A DNA stretch of 64,000 nucleotides. Source: Deltaproteobacteria bacterium. Lineage in GTDB: Bacteria; Myxococcota_A; UBA796; GCA-2862545. The notes under the pieces are model-generated. The model had not been told where the DNA came from, made no database searches, and worked only from the letters and a program-made list of their open reading frames with translations. Positions 50,427-59,239 of the stretch are shown piece by piece (position 1 is the first letter of the stretch; each line of letters opens with the position of its first letter). The stretch spans positions 36,386-100,385 of the forward strand of contig SBGP01000014.1 in assembly GCA_006226595.1 (NCBI GenBank), given 5' to 3'. The translations under genes were made by a program, and so were the position numbers.

Positions 50427-53400
50427 ATGAACCTCGCTCGCCTCTCCCTGCTCAGCGCCCTGTTCGCCGCGCCTCATGCCCTCGCGGCCTCCTACGATCC
50501 GCAGATGACCTGGCGCACCCTGGAGACGGAACATTTCCGGATCCACTTCCACCAGGGGATCGAGTCGGTCGCAGAGGAGTTTTCGCTGATCGTGGACGAC
50601 GTCCACGGCGAGATGACGGCCGAGCTCGAGTGGTACCCGAAGCGCAAGACCGAGCTCGTGCTCGTCGATCGCACCGACAGCGCCAACGGCTACGCGATGA
50701 CGGTGCCGTACAACGCCATCGTGATCTACGTCACGGCGCCTACCGACTCGAGCACGCTCGACTACTACGAGGACTGGGCCGAGACGATCACCAAGCACGA
50801 GCTCACGCACGTGTTGCACATCGACAGCAACCACGGACTCGTGCGGCTGGCTCGCTCGACGATCGGAAAGGTCGCGACCACGAACCGGCTCACACCGCGC
50901 TGGGTGGTCGAGGGACTCGCGACACTGCAGGAGACCCGCCACACGGCGGGCGGTCGCGGACGCGCCCCCTACGCCGACATGATCAAGCGCGCCGCGGTGG
51001 TCGACGACGACTTCCCGCCCCTCGGCAACCTCGAGGGCTACCAGGCCGATCCTCCCGGCGGAAACCTGCGATACCTGTTCGGCCAGGACTTCATGCAGCA
51101 CATCGCCGACCGGACCGGCGAGCGCGCGTGGACCCAGTGGATGCACACCTATGGCGCGTCCATTCCCTACTGGCTGCCCTCGAAGAAGGTGTTCGGCGAG
51201 GGCTTCGTCAGCCTGTACCAGGACTGGGAGCAGAGCATGCGGGCCCGCTACGAGGCCCAGCTGGAGCCCGTGATCGCCGAGGGCCTCCGCGAAGGCCGGC
51301 TGATCTCCGACGGCGAGGCATCGTGCGGCGCACCCGCGTTCTCGCCGGACGGCGACAAGCTCGTGTGGTCGTGCAGCGACCGGCGAACCGGCTCGGCGAT
51401 CTGGATGTCGGACGGCGAGGGCTACGCCCCGGAGGTCCTGCTTCAGGATCGCGGCGCGAGCTCGTTCACCTGGCGAAACGACAGCGCAGCCTTCGCCTAC
51501 TCCGGCATGCACGTGGTCAACCGCTTCAACACCTTCTCCGACGTGTACCTGCACGAGCTCGCGACCGAGCGGACCAGCGCACTGACGAGCGGCGCCCGTG
51601 CGCGCGATCCCGAGTTCTCGCCCGATGGCAGCCGGCTGTGGGTGGTCACGAACGCCGCCCAGACGAACCAGCTCGAGGAGCTCACCGTCGATCGGCGGCG
51701 GGTGGCGCTCACCGCCAATGACGACCACGAGCAGTACGGCTCGCCACGCTTCTCGCCAGACGGCTCGGCGGTCGCGGTCTCGGTGTGGGAGGACGGTCGC
51801 CGTGACCTGTGGCTGTACGATCCCGAAGGCAAGCCACTACGGCGTCTCACCGCCGACCAGGCGCCGGATCGCCAGCCTCGGTGGAGCGCGGACGGGCGGT
51901 GGCTCTACTTCTCGTCCGACCGCTCGGGCATCCCGAACATCTACGCCATCGAGATGGCCACGGAGCGCCTGTTCCAGGTGACCAATGTGCGTACCGGCGC
52001 GCTGCATCCCTCCGTGTCTCCCGATGGCACGATGCTCGCCTACCAGCAGTACAGCGCCGACGGCTGGGACGTGCGCATTCTCGACCTCGACCGGGCGAAC
52101 TTCCTGGACCGGGGCGCGCTTCCGCGAGACCTGACGCGCGACACGCCCCTCGCCGAGCTCGTCCAGCCGGTAGACGAGCCCAGCACGTCCGCGACCGCGG
52201 CATGGACCGGCGAGCCGCTGCGGGACTTCCGGCCTGGCGGGGCCTTCGACCCGTTGGCCGCGCTGTATCCCCAGGATGGCGAGAGCCTCGACTCCTTCGA
52301 CCAGGCCGAGGGGCTCGACGTGTTCGGCGAAGAGGAGGACTTCCCGTTCACGTGGGGCCCCCCCAAGCGCTACAACCCGTTGCCCGGCCTCGTGCCGCGG
52401 TTCTGGCTGCCCTACATCCAGAGCACGCCGTTCGCGAGCCCCTACGCCGTGGGCCCCTACCGACTGCCGCACCTCAGACTGGCAGCCGCGGCCTCGAGCT
52501 CGGACCCGCTTCGCTTCCTCGCGTGGAACGCGGGTGCGCACTTCCGTACCGACGCGATGTACGGCGGGGGCTACGGAGTGCTCACGGTCAACCGCTGGAT
52601 GCCCGTGTACAGCGTGGGCGCGAGCCACGCGGTGCGCCCGCTCATCGTGGTCTCCGAGACCGAGGTCGACAACGAGCCCCAGCAGAGCCTGGCCCTGTAC
52701 TGGGATCGCCACACCGTGGTCTCCGCCTCGGTGAGCTACCCGTACACGTTCCGGACCTGGGTGTTCGCGAGCTACAGCCTGGACAACTTCGGACCCCTCG
52801 GAGAGCCGCCGCCGAACCTCGTACAGACGCCTCTGCGCGGCCGTATCGGCGAGCTCTCCTTCGGGTGGCGCTACAGCTACTCGCAGCCCACGGCCTACGC
52901 GATCAGCGCCGAGGACGCCGAGGTCGTGTCCGTCGTCTTCGGCCTGCTCGCGCCGCAGCTGGGTACGCGCGTCGGCTTGCCCGGCGTCGTGGAGGAGCAG
53001 GGTCTGACGCAGCTGAGAGTGACCGCCGAGGTCCGCGAGTACGTGGTCAACCCGTGGGTCCCGAACCACGTCGTCGCCTTCCGCGGTGCCGGCGGCGCCA
53101 GCATCGGCCAGACGAGCCTCTCGGACGACACCTTCCTCGGGCGCTACTCCCTCGGCGGCAGCTTCGGGGACGGCGGCTTCGCGATCACGCCGGACCAGAC
53201 GCGCATGCTGCGGGGTTACCCACTCGGTAGCAAATCGGGCGACATGTACTGGCTGACCGGACTCGAATATCGACTGCCCCTGCACCGCTTCGACCGCGGC
53301 ATCGGGACCCTGCCCGTGTTCTTCCGGGCATTCTCGGCGGCTGCGTTCTTCGACGCCGGCAATGCCTTCTCCGACGTTCGCGAGGTCGGTGACCTGTTCG

Positions 53401-53564
53401 CCGAGCCGCTGATCGGCACGGGCGCCGAGCTCCGCCTCTCGGGCATCTACTGGTACAGCGTCGCCCTGACGGGACGACTCGGCTACGGCATGGCCCTCAC
53501 GCCCGGCGGCTACCGTCCCGGCGATCCCGGTGGGTTCTACCTTCGACTCGGAGGCTCGTTCTGA
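50427..53564 (+). CDS. Fusion of gluzincin metalloprotease, TolB-like propeller and BamA/TamA-like barrel
   Basis: 1045 residues in three parts. After a signal peptide (ARLSLLSALFAAPHALA) lies a zinc-peptidase domain with HELTH (124-128) and a downstream EGLATLQE (Glu 162), the gluzincin pattern of peptidase MA-like families. Residues about 300-590 are PD40/TolB-type propeller repeats (PAFSPDGDKLVWS, PEFSPDGSRLWVV, PRFSPDGSAVAVS, PRWSADGRWLYFSSDRSG). The C-terminal 350 residues are a BamA/TamA-like barrel (LRGYPLGSKSGDMYWLTGLEYRLPL, FFDAGNAF) ending in LGGSF. Probably an outer-membrane protein with periplasmic protease and propeller domains; a role in outer-membrane protein assembly or quality control is inferred. 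Coupled to slt by TGATG. Confidence 0.87.
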   Translation: MNLARLSLLSALFAAPHALAASYDPQMTWRTLETEHFRIHFHQGIESVAEEFSLIVDDVHGEMTAELEWYPKRKTELVLVDRTDSANGYAMTVPYNAIVIYVTAPTDSSTLDYYEDWAETITKHELTHVLHIDSNHGLVRLARSTIGKVATTNRLTPRWVVEGLATLQETRHTAGGRGRAPYADMIKRAAVVDDDFPPLGNLEGYQADPPGGNLRYLFGQDFMQHIADRTGERAWTQWMHTYGASIPYWLPSKKVFGEGFVSLYQDWEQSMRARYEAQLEPVIAEGLREGRLISDGEASCGAPAFSPDGDKLVWSCSDRRTGSAIWMSDGEGYAPEVLLQDRGASSFTWRNDSAAFAYSGMHVVNRFNTFSDVYLHELATERTSALTSGARARDPEFSPDGSRLWVVTNAAQTNQLEELTVDRRRVALTANDDHEQYGSPRFSPDGSAVAVSVWEDGRRDLWLYDPEGKPLRRLTADQAPDRQPRWSADGRWLYFSSDRSGIPNIYAIEMATERLFQVTNVRTGALHPSVSPDGTMLAYQQYSADGWDVRILDLDRANFLDRGALPRDLTRDTPLAELVQPVDEPSTSATAAWTGEPLRDFRPGGAFDPLAALYPQDGESLDSFDQAEGLDVFGEEEDFPFTWGPPKRYNPLPGLVPRFWLPYIQSTPFASPYAVGPYRLPHLRLAAAASSSDPLRFLAWNAGAHFRTDAMYGGGYGVLTVNRWMPVYSVGASHAVRPLIVVSETEVDNEPQQSLALYWDRHTVVSASVSYPYTFRTWVFASYSLDNFGPLGEPPPNLVQTPLRGRIGELSFGWRYSYSQPTAYAISAEDAEVVSVVFGLLAPQLGTRVGLPGVVEEQGLTQLRVTAEVREYVVNPWVPNHVVAFRGAGGASIGQTSLSDDTFLGRYSLGGSFGDGGFAITPDQTRMLRGYPLGSKSGDMYWLTGLEYRLPLHRFDRGIGTLPVFFRAFSAAAFFDAGNAFSDVREVGDLFAEPLIGTGAELRLSGIYWYSVALTGRLGYGMALTPGGYRPGDPGGFYLRLGGSF

Positions 53565-55606
53565 TGCTGTGGTGGCTGATGTTCACCGTCGGAGCGCAGG
53601 CCGCAGAGCCCTGGGCGGACGCCCTCAAGGTCGGAGACTGCGCCGCGGTACTCGGCGCCATCGACGCGCCAGAGTCGGACGTCGAGCGACTCGGAGCCGG
53701 CTGGTGCGCTCTCAGGCGCGACCGCGCCGCGGAGGGGCTCGCCTGGCTCGAGGCCGTCGACGGTCCCCTCTCCCCCTACGCGACCCTTGCTCGCGGGGAG
53801 GCCCTGCTCGCCCTGGACCGCCCCGACGAGGCCATGACGGTCCTCGAGAAGCTCGACCTGCCCGGACCGACGGGCCAGTACGCGAGGCTGGTGTACGGCC
53901 GGGCCGGCATCGCCGCGAAGCGCTCGCTCGACGTTCGCGAGACCCTGCGCGACCTGCTCAACTCCGAGCACGCCCACGAGGCCCGCTACCTCCTCGCGGT
54001 CGGCGGTGAGCAGCGCGGCGCCAAAGAAGCCGCCATCGCCACCTACCGGCGTGTGTGGGCGGACTCGACTCGCGGCGGTTGGGCCGAGAAGGCCGCCGAG
54101 CGCCTCGCGGCACTCGGGCAGCCGGTCCCCGACCTCGCGACGGCCGAGGGACGGGCACTCGCACAGGAGCGAGCCGCAGCGCTGTCGAAGGATCATCAGC
54201 ACGGCTCCTCGCTCGAGCTACGCCGCGAGCTGTCGGTGGACGAGCCGCCCAAGACCGACGCCTCCAAGCTCGCGCTCGCCCGGGCGACGTTCAAGGGTCG
54301 CGACTACAAGGCGGCCAACCGTCTGTACGCGCAGGCACTCGGGGCCCCGGACAAGGCGACGGGCGCCGCGCGGGATCTGTTCGACTACGCGCTGGGAACC
54401 GCACGTACCGGCGACTACGCGACGTCGAGCGTGATCTACCGCCGGTTGATGGAGCAGCACCCCACCGATCCCCGCGCGGACACGGCCTCGTACAAGATCG
54501 GGTACATGGCCTGGGACGAGCGACGCTGCGAGGACGCGGTCACCGAGCTCACGCGACACATCGCGGCGTGGCCGGACTCGAAGCACCTCGACGAGGCACT
54601 GTGGTTTCAGGCGAGCTGTCAGCAGCGTCTCGGTCGAATCGACGACGCACGCACCGCGTGGAAGCGGCTCGTGGAGCAGCGCGAGCGCTCCTCGCTGGTC
54701 GCGGGCGCCGCGTACTGGATCGCGAAGACCGAGCCCGACGAAGCGGTGCGCAAGAGTGCGCTCGAAGGCGTGGTGTCTCGCTACCCGGTCTCCGGCTACG
54801 CCTGGTTCGCCGCTGAACAGCTGGGTACGCGCTTCAAGAGCCACGCGCGCGTGGACCGGCCAGCGTGGCCGGGAGAGCTCGCTCGTCGTGAGGACGTCCA
54901 GCGCGCCGAGCTGCTGCTCGATGCGGGCTTCGCCGACTGGGCCAGGGCCGAGCTCGCGACCGCGCTTCCCTCCGCGACATCCCGCGATGCCGCACTCGCC
55001 GCCGCCCACGCACTGATCGCCGCCGGCGACTACCGCACCGCCAAGAAGCTGGCGGCGCCCTACTGCGTGTCCCCGTGGAAGGACGGCGACCCGGTCGCTC
55101 AGCAGGCCTGCACGCCCATGCCGGAAGCCACCGTCGTCGCCGCCGTCGCCAAGCGCTACGAGCTCCCGGGTCTGCTGCCCTTCGGCATCATGACCTCGGA
55201 GTCCGCGCTGGACCCGAGCGTGACGTCGATCGCCGGTGCACGAGGACTGATGCAGCTCATGCCCGAGGAGGCAGACCGCATCCACGCGGAACTCTACGCC
55301 TGGGACTACGATCCCGACGACCTGTACATGGCTCCGTACAACGCGTCCCTCGGCACCGCCGAGCTCGGCATGAAGCAGCAGGCGTTGGGCGATCTGCTGG
55401 ACGGCACCGACCTTCCCGCGGTGATCGCGTCCTACAACGGCGGCGAGGCCGCTGTCCGTCGCTGGCGGGAGGCATGGCCTGCCGACGAGCCGCCGCCGTT
55501 CGACGAGTGGTCCGAGGCCATCGGCTACACCGAGACTCGACGCTACGTGAAGGGCGTGCTCGGCCACGTCATGCGCTACCGCTGGGTGTACGGCGACCCT
55601 GAGTAG
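53564..55606 (+). CDS. slt: Slt70-type soluble lytic transglycosylase
   Basis: 680-residue exported muramidase. A short signal peptide (LWWLMFTVGAQAA) precedes a long superhelical TPR-like domain (about 30-500), then the SLT catalytic domain: catalytic Glu 546 in GIMTSESALDPS, SIAGARGLMQLMP, ASYNGGEAAVRRW and YTETRRYVKGVLGHVMRYRWVYG. It cleaves glycan strands to give 1,6-anhydro-MurNAc ends. The ATG overlaps the preceding stop by one base, so it is co-expressed with the protease-propeller-barrel fusion. Confidence 0.94.
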   Translation: MLWWLMFTVGAQAAEPWADALKVGDCAAVLGAIDAPESDVERLGAGWCALRRDRAAEGLAWLEAVDGPLSPYATLARGEALLALDRPDEAMTVLEKLDLPGPTGQYARLVYGRAGIAAKRSLDVRETLRDLLNSEHAHEARYLLAVGGEQRGAKEAAIATYRRVWADSTRGGWAEKAAERLAALGQPVPDLATAEGRALAQERAAALSKDHQHGSSLELRRELSVDEPPKTDASKLALARATFKGRDYKAANRLYAQALGAPDKATGAARDLFDYALGTARTGDYATSSVIYRRLMEQHPTDPRADTASYKIGYMAWDERRCEDAVTELTRHIAAWPDSKHLDEALWFQASCQQRLGRIDDARTAWKRLVEQRERSSLVAGAAYWIAKTEPDEAVRKSALEGVVSRYPVSGYAWFAAEQLGTRFKSHARVDRPAWPGELARREDVQRAELLLDAGFADWARAELATALPSATSRDAALAAAHALIAAGDYRTAKKLAAPYCVSPWKDGDPVAQQACTPMPEATVVAAVAKRYELPGLLPFGIMTSESALDPSVTSIAGARGLMQLMPEEADRIHAELYAWDYDPDDLYMAPYNASLGTAELGMKQQALGDLLDGTDLPAVIASYNGGEAAVRRWREAWPADEPPPFDEWSEAIGYTETRRYVKGVLGHVMRYRWVYGDPE

Positions 55607-55621
55607 GTCCGAAACGACGAA

Positions 55622-55641
55622 GGCCGCCCCGAGGGACGGCC
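55622..55641. terminator. Bidirectional terminator hairpin between slt and the TadE-like gene
   Basis: Inverted repeat GGCCG / CGGCC with C-rich/G-rich inner pairs and one mismatch, between two convergent genes. Minus-strand exit reads TTCGTCGTTT and plus-strand exit AATCTGTCT, neither a strong U-tract. Confidence 0.45.
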
Positions 55642-55665
55642 AATCTGTCTCGCCGAGAGCCTCGA

Positions 55666-56130
55666 CTAGGGCTGCTCGACCTCGAAGGTCGCGCTGGAGA
55701 GCACGTAGTCCGGCGTCGGCACCAGACCCACGAGCGGCGTGAACTCGAGGTACGTGTCGCACTGCAGCATCTCGAAGCCGAGCAGGCTGGTCACCTGGGC
55801 AACGTTGATCGCCTCGGCCGTCGCAGAAGCCGACGTCCACGACCCGTCGTACGTGACCGCGACGTTCGACGAGCGGATGCCGGTCGACTGCAGCTCACCG
55901 TTAATGAAGTCCGCCGCCGCGGTCTCGGTCGGGTACGGCGAGGAATCGCCGTTCGGGTTGGGCACGACCGCGCCAACGCGGCACCCCTGTCGAGTCGCTT
56001 CGATCGACATGGCCTCGTTGTAGAAGTACCAGGCGTAGTCCATGAGCCCGAAGATGGCCGCGAGGAACACGGGCATCGTCAGGGCCACCTCGATGGCGTT
56101 GCCACCGCGCCGGTGCCGCCGAATGGACAT
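55666..56130 (-). CDS. TadE-like pseudopilin
   Basis: 154 residues. The N-terminus MSIRRHRRGGNAIEVALTMPVF followed by LAAIFGLMDYAWYF is the TadE/TadG pseudopilin pattern: basic stretch, prepilin-peptidase-like site before a Glu five residues in, and one hydrophobic helix. The remainder is a small periplasmic domain (AAADFINGELQSTGI, LLGFEMLQCDTYLEF). The ATG at 56130 has GGAGAG before it. No other tad gene is adjacent, so it may serve a distant Tad/Flp apparatus. Confidence 0.75.
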   Translation of the reverse strand: MSIRRHRRGGNAIEVALTMPVFLAAIFGLMDYAWYFYNEAMSIEATRQGCRVGAVVPNPNGDSSPYPTETAAADFINGELQSTGIRSSNVAVTYDGSWTSASATAEAINVAQVTSLLGFEMLQCDTYLEFTPLVGLVPTPDYVLSSATFEVEQP

Positions 56131-56215
56131 GATCTCTCCAGAAGGCGTCGCGACGCCTCGGTTCTTGAGAATTATGGACTGATCAGGTCGATTCGTCAAG
56201 ACGACGTCACCACTC

Positions 56216-57886
56216 CTAGCGCAAGTCGAGGTCGTACGGACACAGCGCCAGCGCCTCTCCAGGATGACTCAGCGCGATCTCGGCGACGCGACCGAGCCCC
56301 AGCAGCCCACGCAGCTGCGCGAAGCCCGGCGGCAAGCTGTTGGCGATCATGCGGCGTAGGAAAGGCACGCGAGGCTGCGCATCGACGTGGACGATCTGCG
56401 CCGTCGGCGAGATCGCGGCGAGCGATCGCGCGCGCTCCACGGCCACGGGCAGGCCTCCGAAGCGATCCACCAACCCGTGCTCCAGCGCCGCACGGCCGGT
56501 CCACACGCGCCCGCGGCAGTAGGGCTCGACCGCCTCGACCTCGCGTCCCCTGCCCTTCGCGACCCGCTCGACGAAGCCGTCATAGGTGCGCTGCAGCGAG
56601 GCCCGGAACCGCTCGCGCTGCGCGTCGGTGAATCGGCTGCTCGCCGAGTACATGGTCGCGCTCTCGGTGTTCGCGATGGCCTCGGTCGAGACCCCGAGCA
56701 TGCGCAGCCCCTCGCCGAGCACGAGCTTGCCGCCAACCACGCCGATCGAGCCAGTCAGCGTGCCCGCGCGCGCCACGATCTCGCGAGCCGGGGCCGCCAG
56801 GTAGAAGCCACCCGACGCCGCGACGTCCTCGAAGCAGGCGACCAGCGGCTTTTCCTCGGCCAGTCGAGCGACCTCGCGCCAGATCAGGTCGGAGGCCAGC
56901 GCACTGCCACCCGGGGAGTCGACGTGGAGCACGATCGCCGCGACCTCGTCCTCCTCGCGGAGGGCCCGAAGCAGCGGCACCACGGTCCGGGCACGGATCA
57001 CGGGACCTCGGGACTGCTCGCCATGGGTCACGGCTCCCTCGAGATGCACCACCGCGATGAACGGCCCTCCGCTCCCGGCGCTCTCGAGACGTTGCAGCCA
57101 GCGATCACGGCGAGCCCAGCTCGCGAAGGGCTGACGACGCAGGTCCTTGCCATGCTTGCCCTCGAGCCACTCGATGACTTCGTCCTCGTAGCGAAGCTCG
57201 TCCACCAGCCCGAGTTCGAGCGCTTCTTCGGCACCCAGGGGCGCGCGATCGAGTGCGGCTTCTACGGCACTGCGCTCGATGCCTCTGCCGTCGGCGATGC
57301 CGTCGACCAGCTGGGCATGCAGGTCGTCGACCAGTGCCCGCGTCGCCTCGCGGTTCGCGGCAGAGGCGTAGCGGCGCGTGAAGGGCTCTGCGAAGGACTT
57401 GTAGGCACCCGCGGCCTCGAAGTCGGGCTCGACACCGAGCCGCTCGAGCAGGCCGCCCATGAACGTGAGCTCACCAGCGACGCCCGTCGCAGCGACCTCT
57501 CCGCTCGGAACGAGGAAGACGTGATCACAGGCGGAGGCGAGGTAGAGCGCCGCGTTCCCGGCGGACTCGAGGAGCGCATACACGCGCGTTCCCCTCTCCG
57601 AGAGGCGCCGCAGGGCGTCACGAAGGTCCTGGGTGGAGGCCCACCCACCGGGTGCACCCTCGATGTGGAGAAGGATCGCCGCGACGCGATCGTCGGCCTC
57701 GACACGACGGAGCCGCCCGAGCAGCTCGTGGCGGTCCGCGAGGTGCAGTGCCTGCTGCCCCACCCGTAGCTGGAGCACCGCGACGTCCCCTGTCGCCATG
57801 CGGTGGATCACCCCGCTGGCGAAGCGGGTGGGGGCGGCGATGAGGGCGGCTGCGAGCCGCGCGAGATCCCTTGCTGCGTCTGCCAT
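56216..57886 (-). CDS. Second SppA-family peptidase, lacking a signal peptide
   Basis: 556 residues with the duplicated crotonase fold of 67K SppA. Catalytic Lys 163 (GAYKSFAEPF) and Ser 358 (DVAASGGFYL) are present, with HVDSPGGSALASD and GTLTGSIGVVGG. Unlike the SppA at 30146 there is no signal peptide or membrane helix; the N-terminus (RDLARLAAALIAAPTRFASGVI) is amphipathic at best, suggesting a cytoplasmic or peripheral enzyme like SppA of some Bacillus and plant plastids. Function on signal-peptide debris is presumed. Confidence 0.88.
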   Translation of the reverse strand: MADAARDLARLAAALIAAPTRFASGVIHRMATGDVAVLQLRVGQQALHLADRHELLGRLRRVEADDRVAAILLHIEGAPGGWASTQDLRDALRRLSERGTRVYALLESAGNAALYLASACDHVFLVPSGEVAATGVAGELTFMGGLLERLGVEPDFEAAGAYKSFAEPFTRRYASAANREATRALVDDLHAQLVDGIADGRGIERSAVEAALDRAPLGAEEALELGLVDELRYEDEVIEWLEGKHGKDLRRQPFASWARRDRWLQRLESAGSGGPFIAVVHLEGAVTHGEQSRGPVIRARTVVPLLRALREEDEVAAIVLHVDSPGGSALASDLIWREVARLAEEKPLVACFEDVAASGGFYLAAPAREIVARAGTLTGSIGVVGGKLVLGEGLRMLGVSTEAIANTESATMYSASSRFTDAQRERFRASLQRTYDGFVERVAKGRGREVEAVEPYCRGRVWTGRAALEHGLVDRFGGLPVAVERARSLAAISPTAQIVHVDAQPRVPFLRRMIANSLPPGFAQLRGLLGLGRVAEIALSHPGEALALCPYDLDLR

Positions 57887-57944
57887 GATCCTGCCCTATC
57901 ACACCCTCCTGCCGCGGCCCCCCTCCAGCGTGATACGCGGCCGC

Positions 57945-58097
57945 ATGACCCGAGCCACGCCATTCGCCGCCGCAGCGGCAGGCCTGCTTCTCGCCGCCAT
58001 CTCGCTCTCGACGTGGTGGTTTGCGGCGGCTGGTGTGGTCCTGCTGAGCCGAGCCGTCTGGCTGGCCACCGCGGAGCCGCCATGTCCTTCTTCCTGA
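57945..58097 (+). CDS. Possible small two-helix membrane protein
   Basis: 50 residues with two hydrophobic helices (FAAAAAGLLLAAISL and WWFAAAGVVLLSRAVWLA). No Shine-Dalgarno is clear (an in-frame GTG exists at 57930). It overlaps the start of the following gene by 16 bp, which would give translational coupling. Composition is plausible for a membrane peptide, but high-G+C sequence produces such frames by chance. Confidence 0.45.
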   Translation: MTRATPFAAAAAGLLLAAISLSTWWFAAAGVVLLSRAVWLATAEPPCPSS

Positions 58098-58471
58098 CCG
58101 AGACCGAGTGGGCCCTGGTCCAGCACCTCCCTGAGCTCGAGCTCGTCGAGCTCGCCGCCGAGCTGGAGCTCGTTCCCCCCGCCGAGATCGACCGCCGCAC
58201 GCTCGTCGTCGACTGTGTGCTCCGCATCGTCGAGGTCGGCCGTTCGGAGGGATTGCCGTTCTCGAAGTACGACCGCGAGGACCTCGAGTCCCTCTCCCGG
58301 GACGAGCTGGCCGCTATCGCCGGCCTGGTCGGCACCCGGAGCTCCGTGTCCGCCGTACTCTCCGCGGGACAGAAGACGTACAAGGCCTGGGAAAAGACGC
58401 GTCCGAAGAGCCAGGTCGCGCTGATGCTGCCGCTCCTGCTCACGGCCGTCGCCCGGGCGAGCCGCCGCTGA
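58082..58471 (+). CDS. Hypothetical helical protein
   Basis: 129 residues, GGAG five bases before the ATG at 58082. Acidic, Leu/Glu-rich N-terminal half (LVQHLPELELVELAAELELVPP), then RSEGLPFSKYDREDLESLS and a C-terminal hydrophobic segment (SQVALMLPLLLTAVARASRR) that could be a membrane helix. No family recognised. No terminator is visible. Confidence 0.65.
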   Translation: MSFFLTETEWALVQHLPELELVELAAELELVPPAEIDRRTLVVDCVLRIVEVGRSEGLPFSKYDREDLESLSRDELAAIAGLVGTRSSVSAVLSAGQKTYKAWEKTRPKSQVALMLPLLLTAVARASRR

Positions 58472-58553
58472 GACTGTCGCGGGTCGTCGGCACCGAATGC
58501 GCGCCGATCCGACACGCAGCGCACGCGTTTGCGAAAGCAATGCCAAATGCGCG

Positions 58554-58601
58554 CACACGCGCGTGTGAGGCCTTGCATGCGCTCGGACCATCCGCCATAA
58601 C
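58554..58601 (+). promoter_or_regulatory. Palindrome and promoter upstream of the zinc-ribbon gene
   Basis: A perfect 14-bp palindrome CACACGCGCGTGTG (58554-58567), five bases later -35 TTGCAT (58573-58578), 17-bp spacer and -10-like CATAAC (58596-58601). The palindrome is placed as an operator or activator site would be. Confidence 0.4.
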
Positions 58602-58649
58602 CGTCGTCTGGAATCCGACCCCTGGTCGACCATCCTCCGGAGTACACAC

Positions 58650-59138
58650 GTGTCCACGAAGACCTGCCCCTCCTGTGATGCCGAGGTCCCCGTCGCGGCG
58701 ACCCGCTGCAAGGAGTGCTTCCACGACTTCACCGAGGTCCCGCCCAAGAAGGCCGGCCCCCTCGTGCTCCTTGGCGCACTTGCCGCGATGATGGTCATCG
58801 GCGCGGTCACCTTCTACGTGATCTCGCTGCGTCCCCTCGACCAGCGCATCCTCGTCGACGAGGAGACCCAGTCGGTCGTGTGGACCACGACCTACCGCAG
58901 CGGTGTCGAGACCGAGCGCCTGGACTGGAAGGACGTGATCAAGCTCGAGCACGTGACCTCCTCCGCCGGCACCCACGAGATCGTGGCCGTGACCATCGAC
59001 GGTGACCGTCGCACCATCGAGGTCTCCGAAGAGGGCTCGCTGCGCGGCAACGCCGAGCACTACGCCCAGCTGATGGACAAGCCGCTCGACCTCATCGACA
59101 ACACCCGCGGCTTCCACAAGAGCGGCTCGCAGAACTAG
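58650..59138 (+). CDS. Zinc-ribbon membrane protein of unknown function
   Basis: 162 residues from a GTG start (GGAG seven bases upstream). N-terminal zinc ribbon CPSCDAEVPVAATRCKEC, then a membrane helix (PLVLLGALAAMMVIGAVTFYVI) and a basic/acidic beta-rich domain of about 100 residues (QRILVDEETQSVVWTTTYRSGV, EIVAVTIDGDRRTIEVSEEG) outside the membrane. Such double zinc-ribbon (DZR-like) plus single-helix proteins are common in deltaproteobacteria and unassigned. Confidence 0.75.
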   Translation: MSTKTCPSCDAEVPVAATRCKECFHDFTEVPPKKAGPLVLLGALAAMMVIGAVTFYVISLRPLDQRILVDEETQSVVWTTTYRSGVETERLDWKDVIKLEHVTSSAGTHEIVAVTIDGDRRTIEVSEEGSLRGNAEHYAQLMDKPLDLIDNTRGFHKSGSQN

Positions 59139-59239
59139 CTTCGCGAAGGCTCCCATGCCCTGCACCGCGCCGGTCACACGACGGTCGTTCCGCGCCGGCG
59201 AGGTCCGAGTGACGGGCACCCGTCGCGAGCTTCGCTGAC

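Noticed and set aside
55666..56130. Type IV major pilin
   Set aside because: Lacks the GFTLIE start and pilin length pattern; the short TadE/TadG-type N-terminus fits better.
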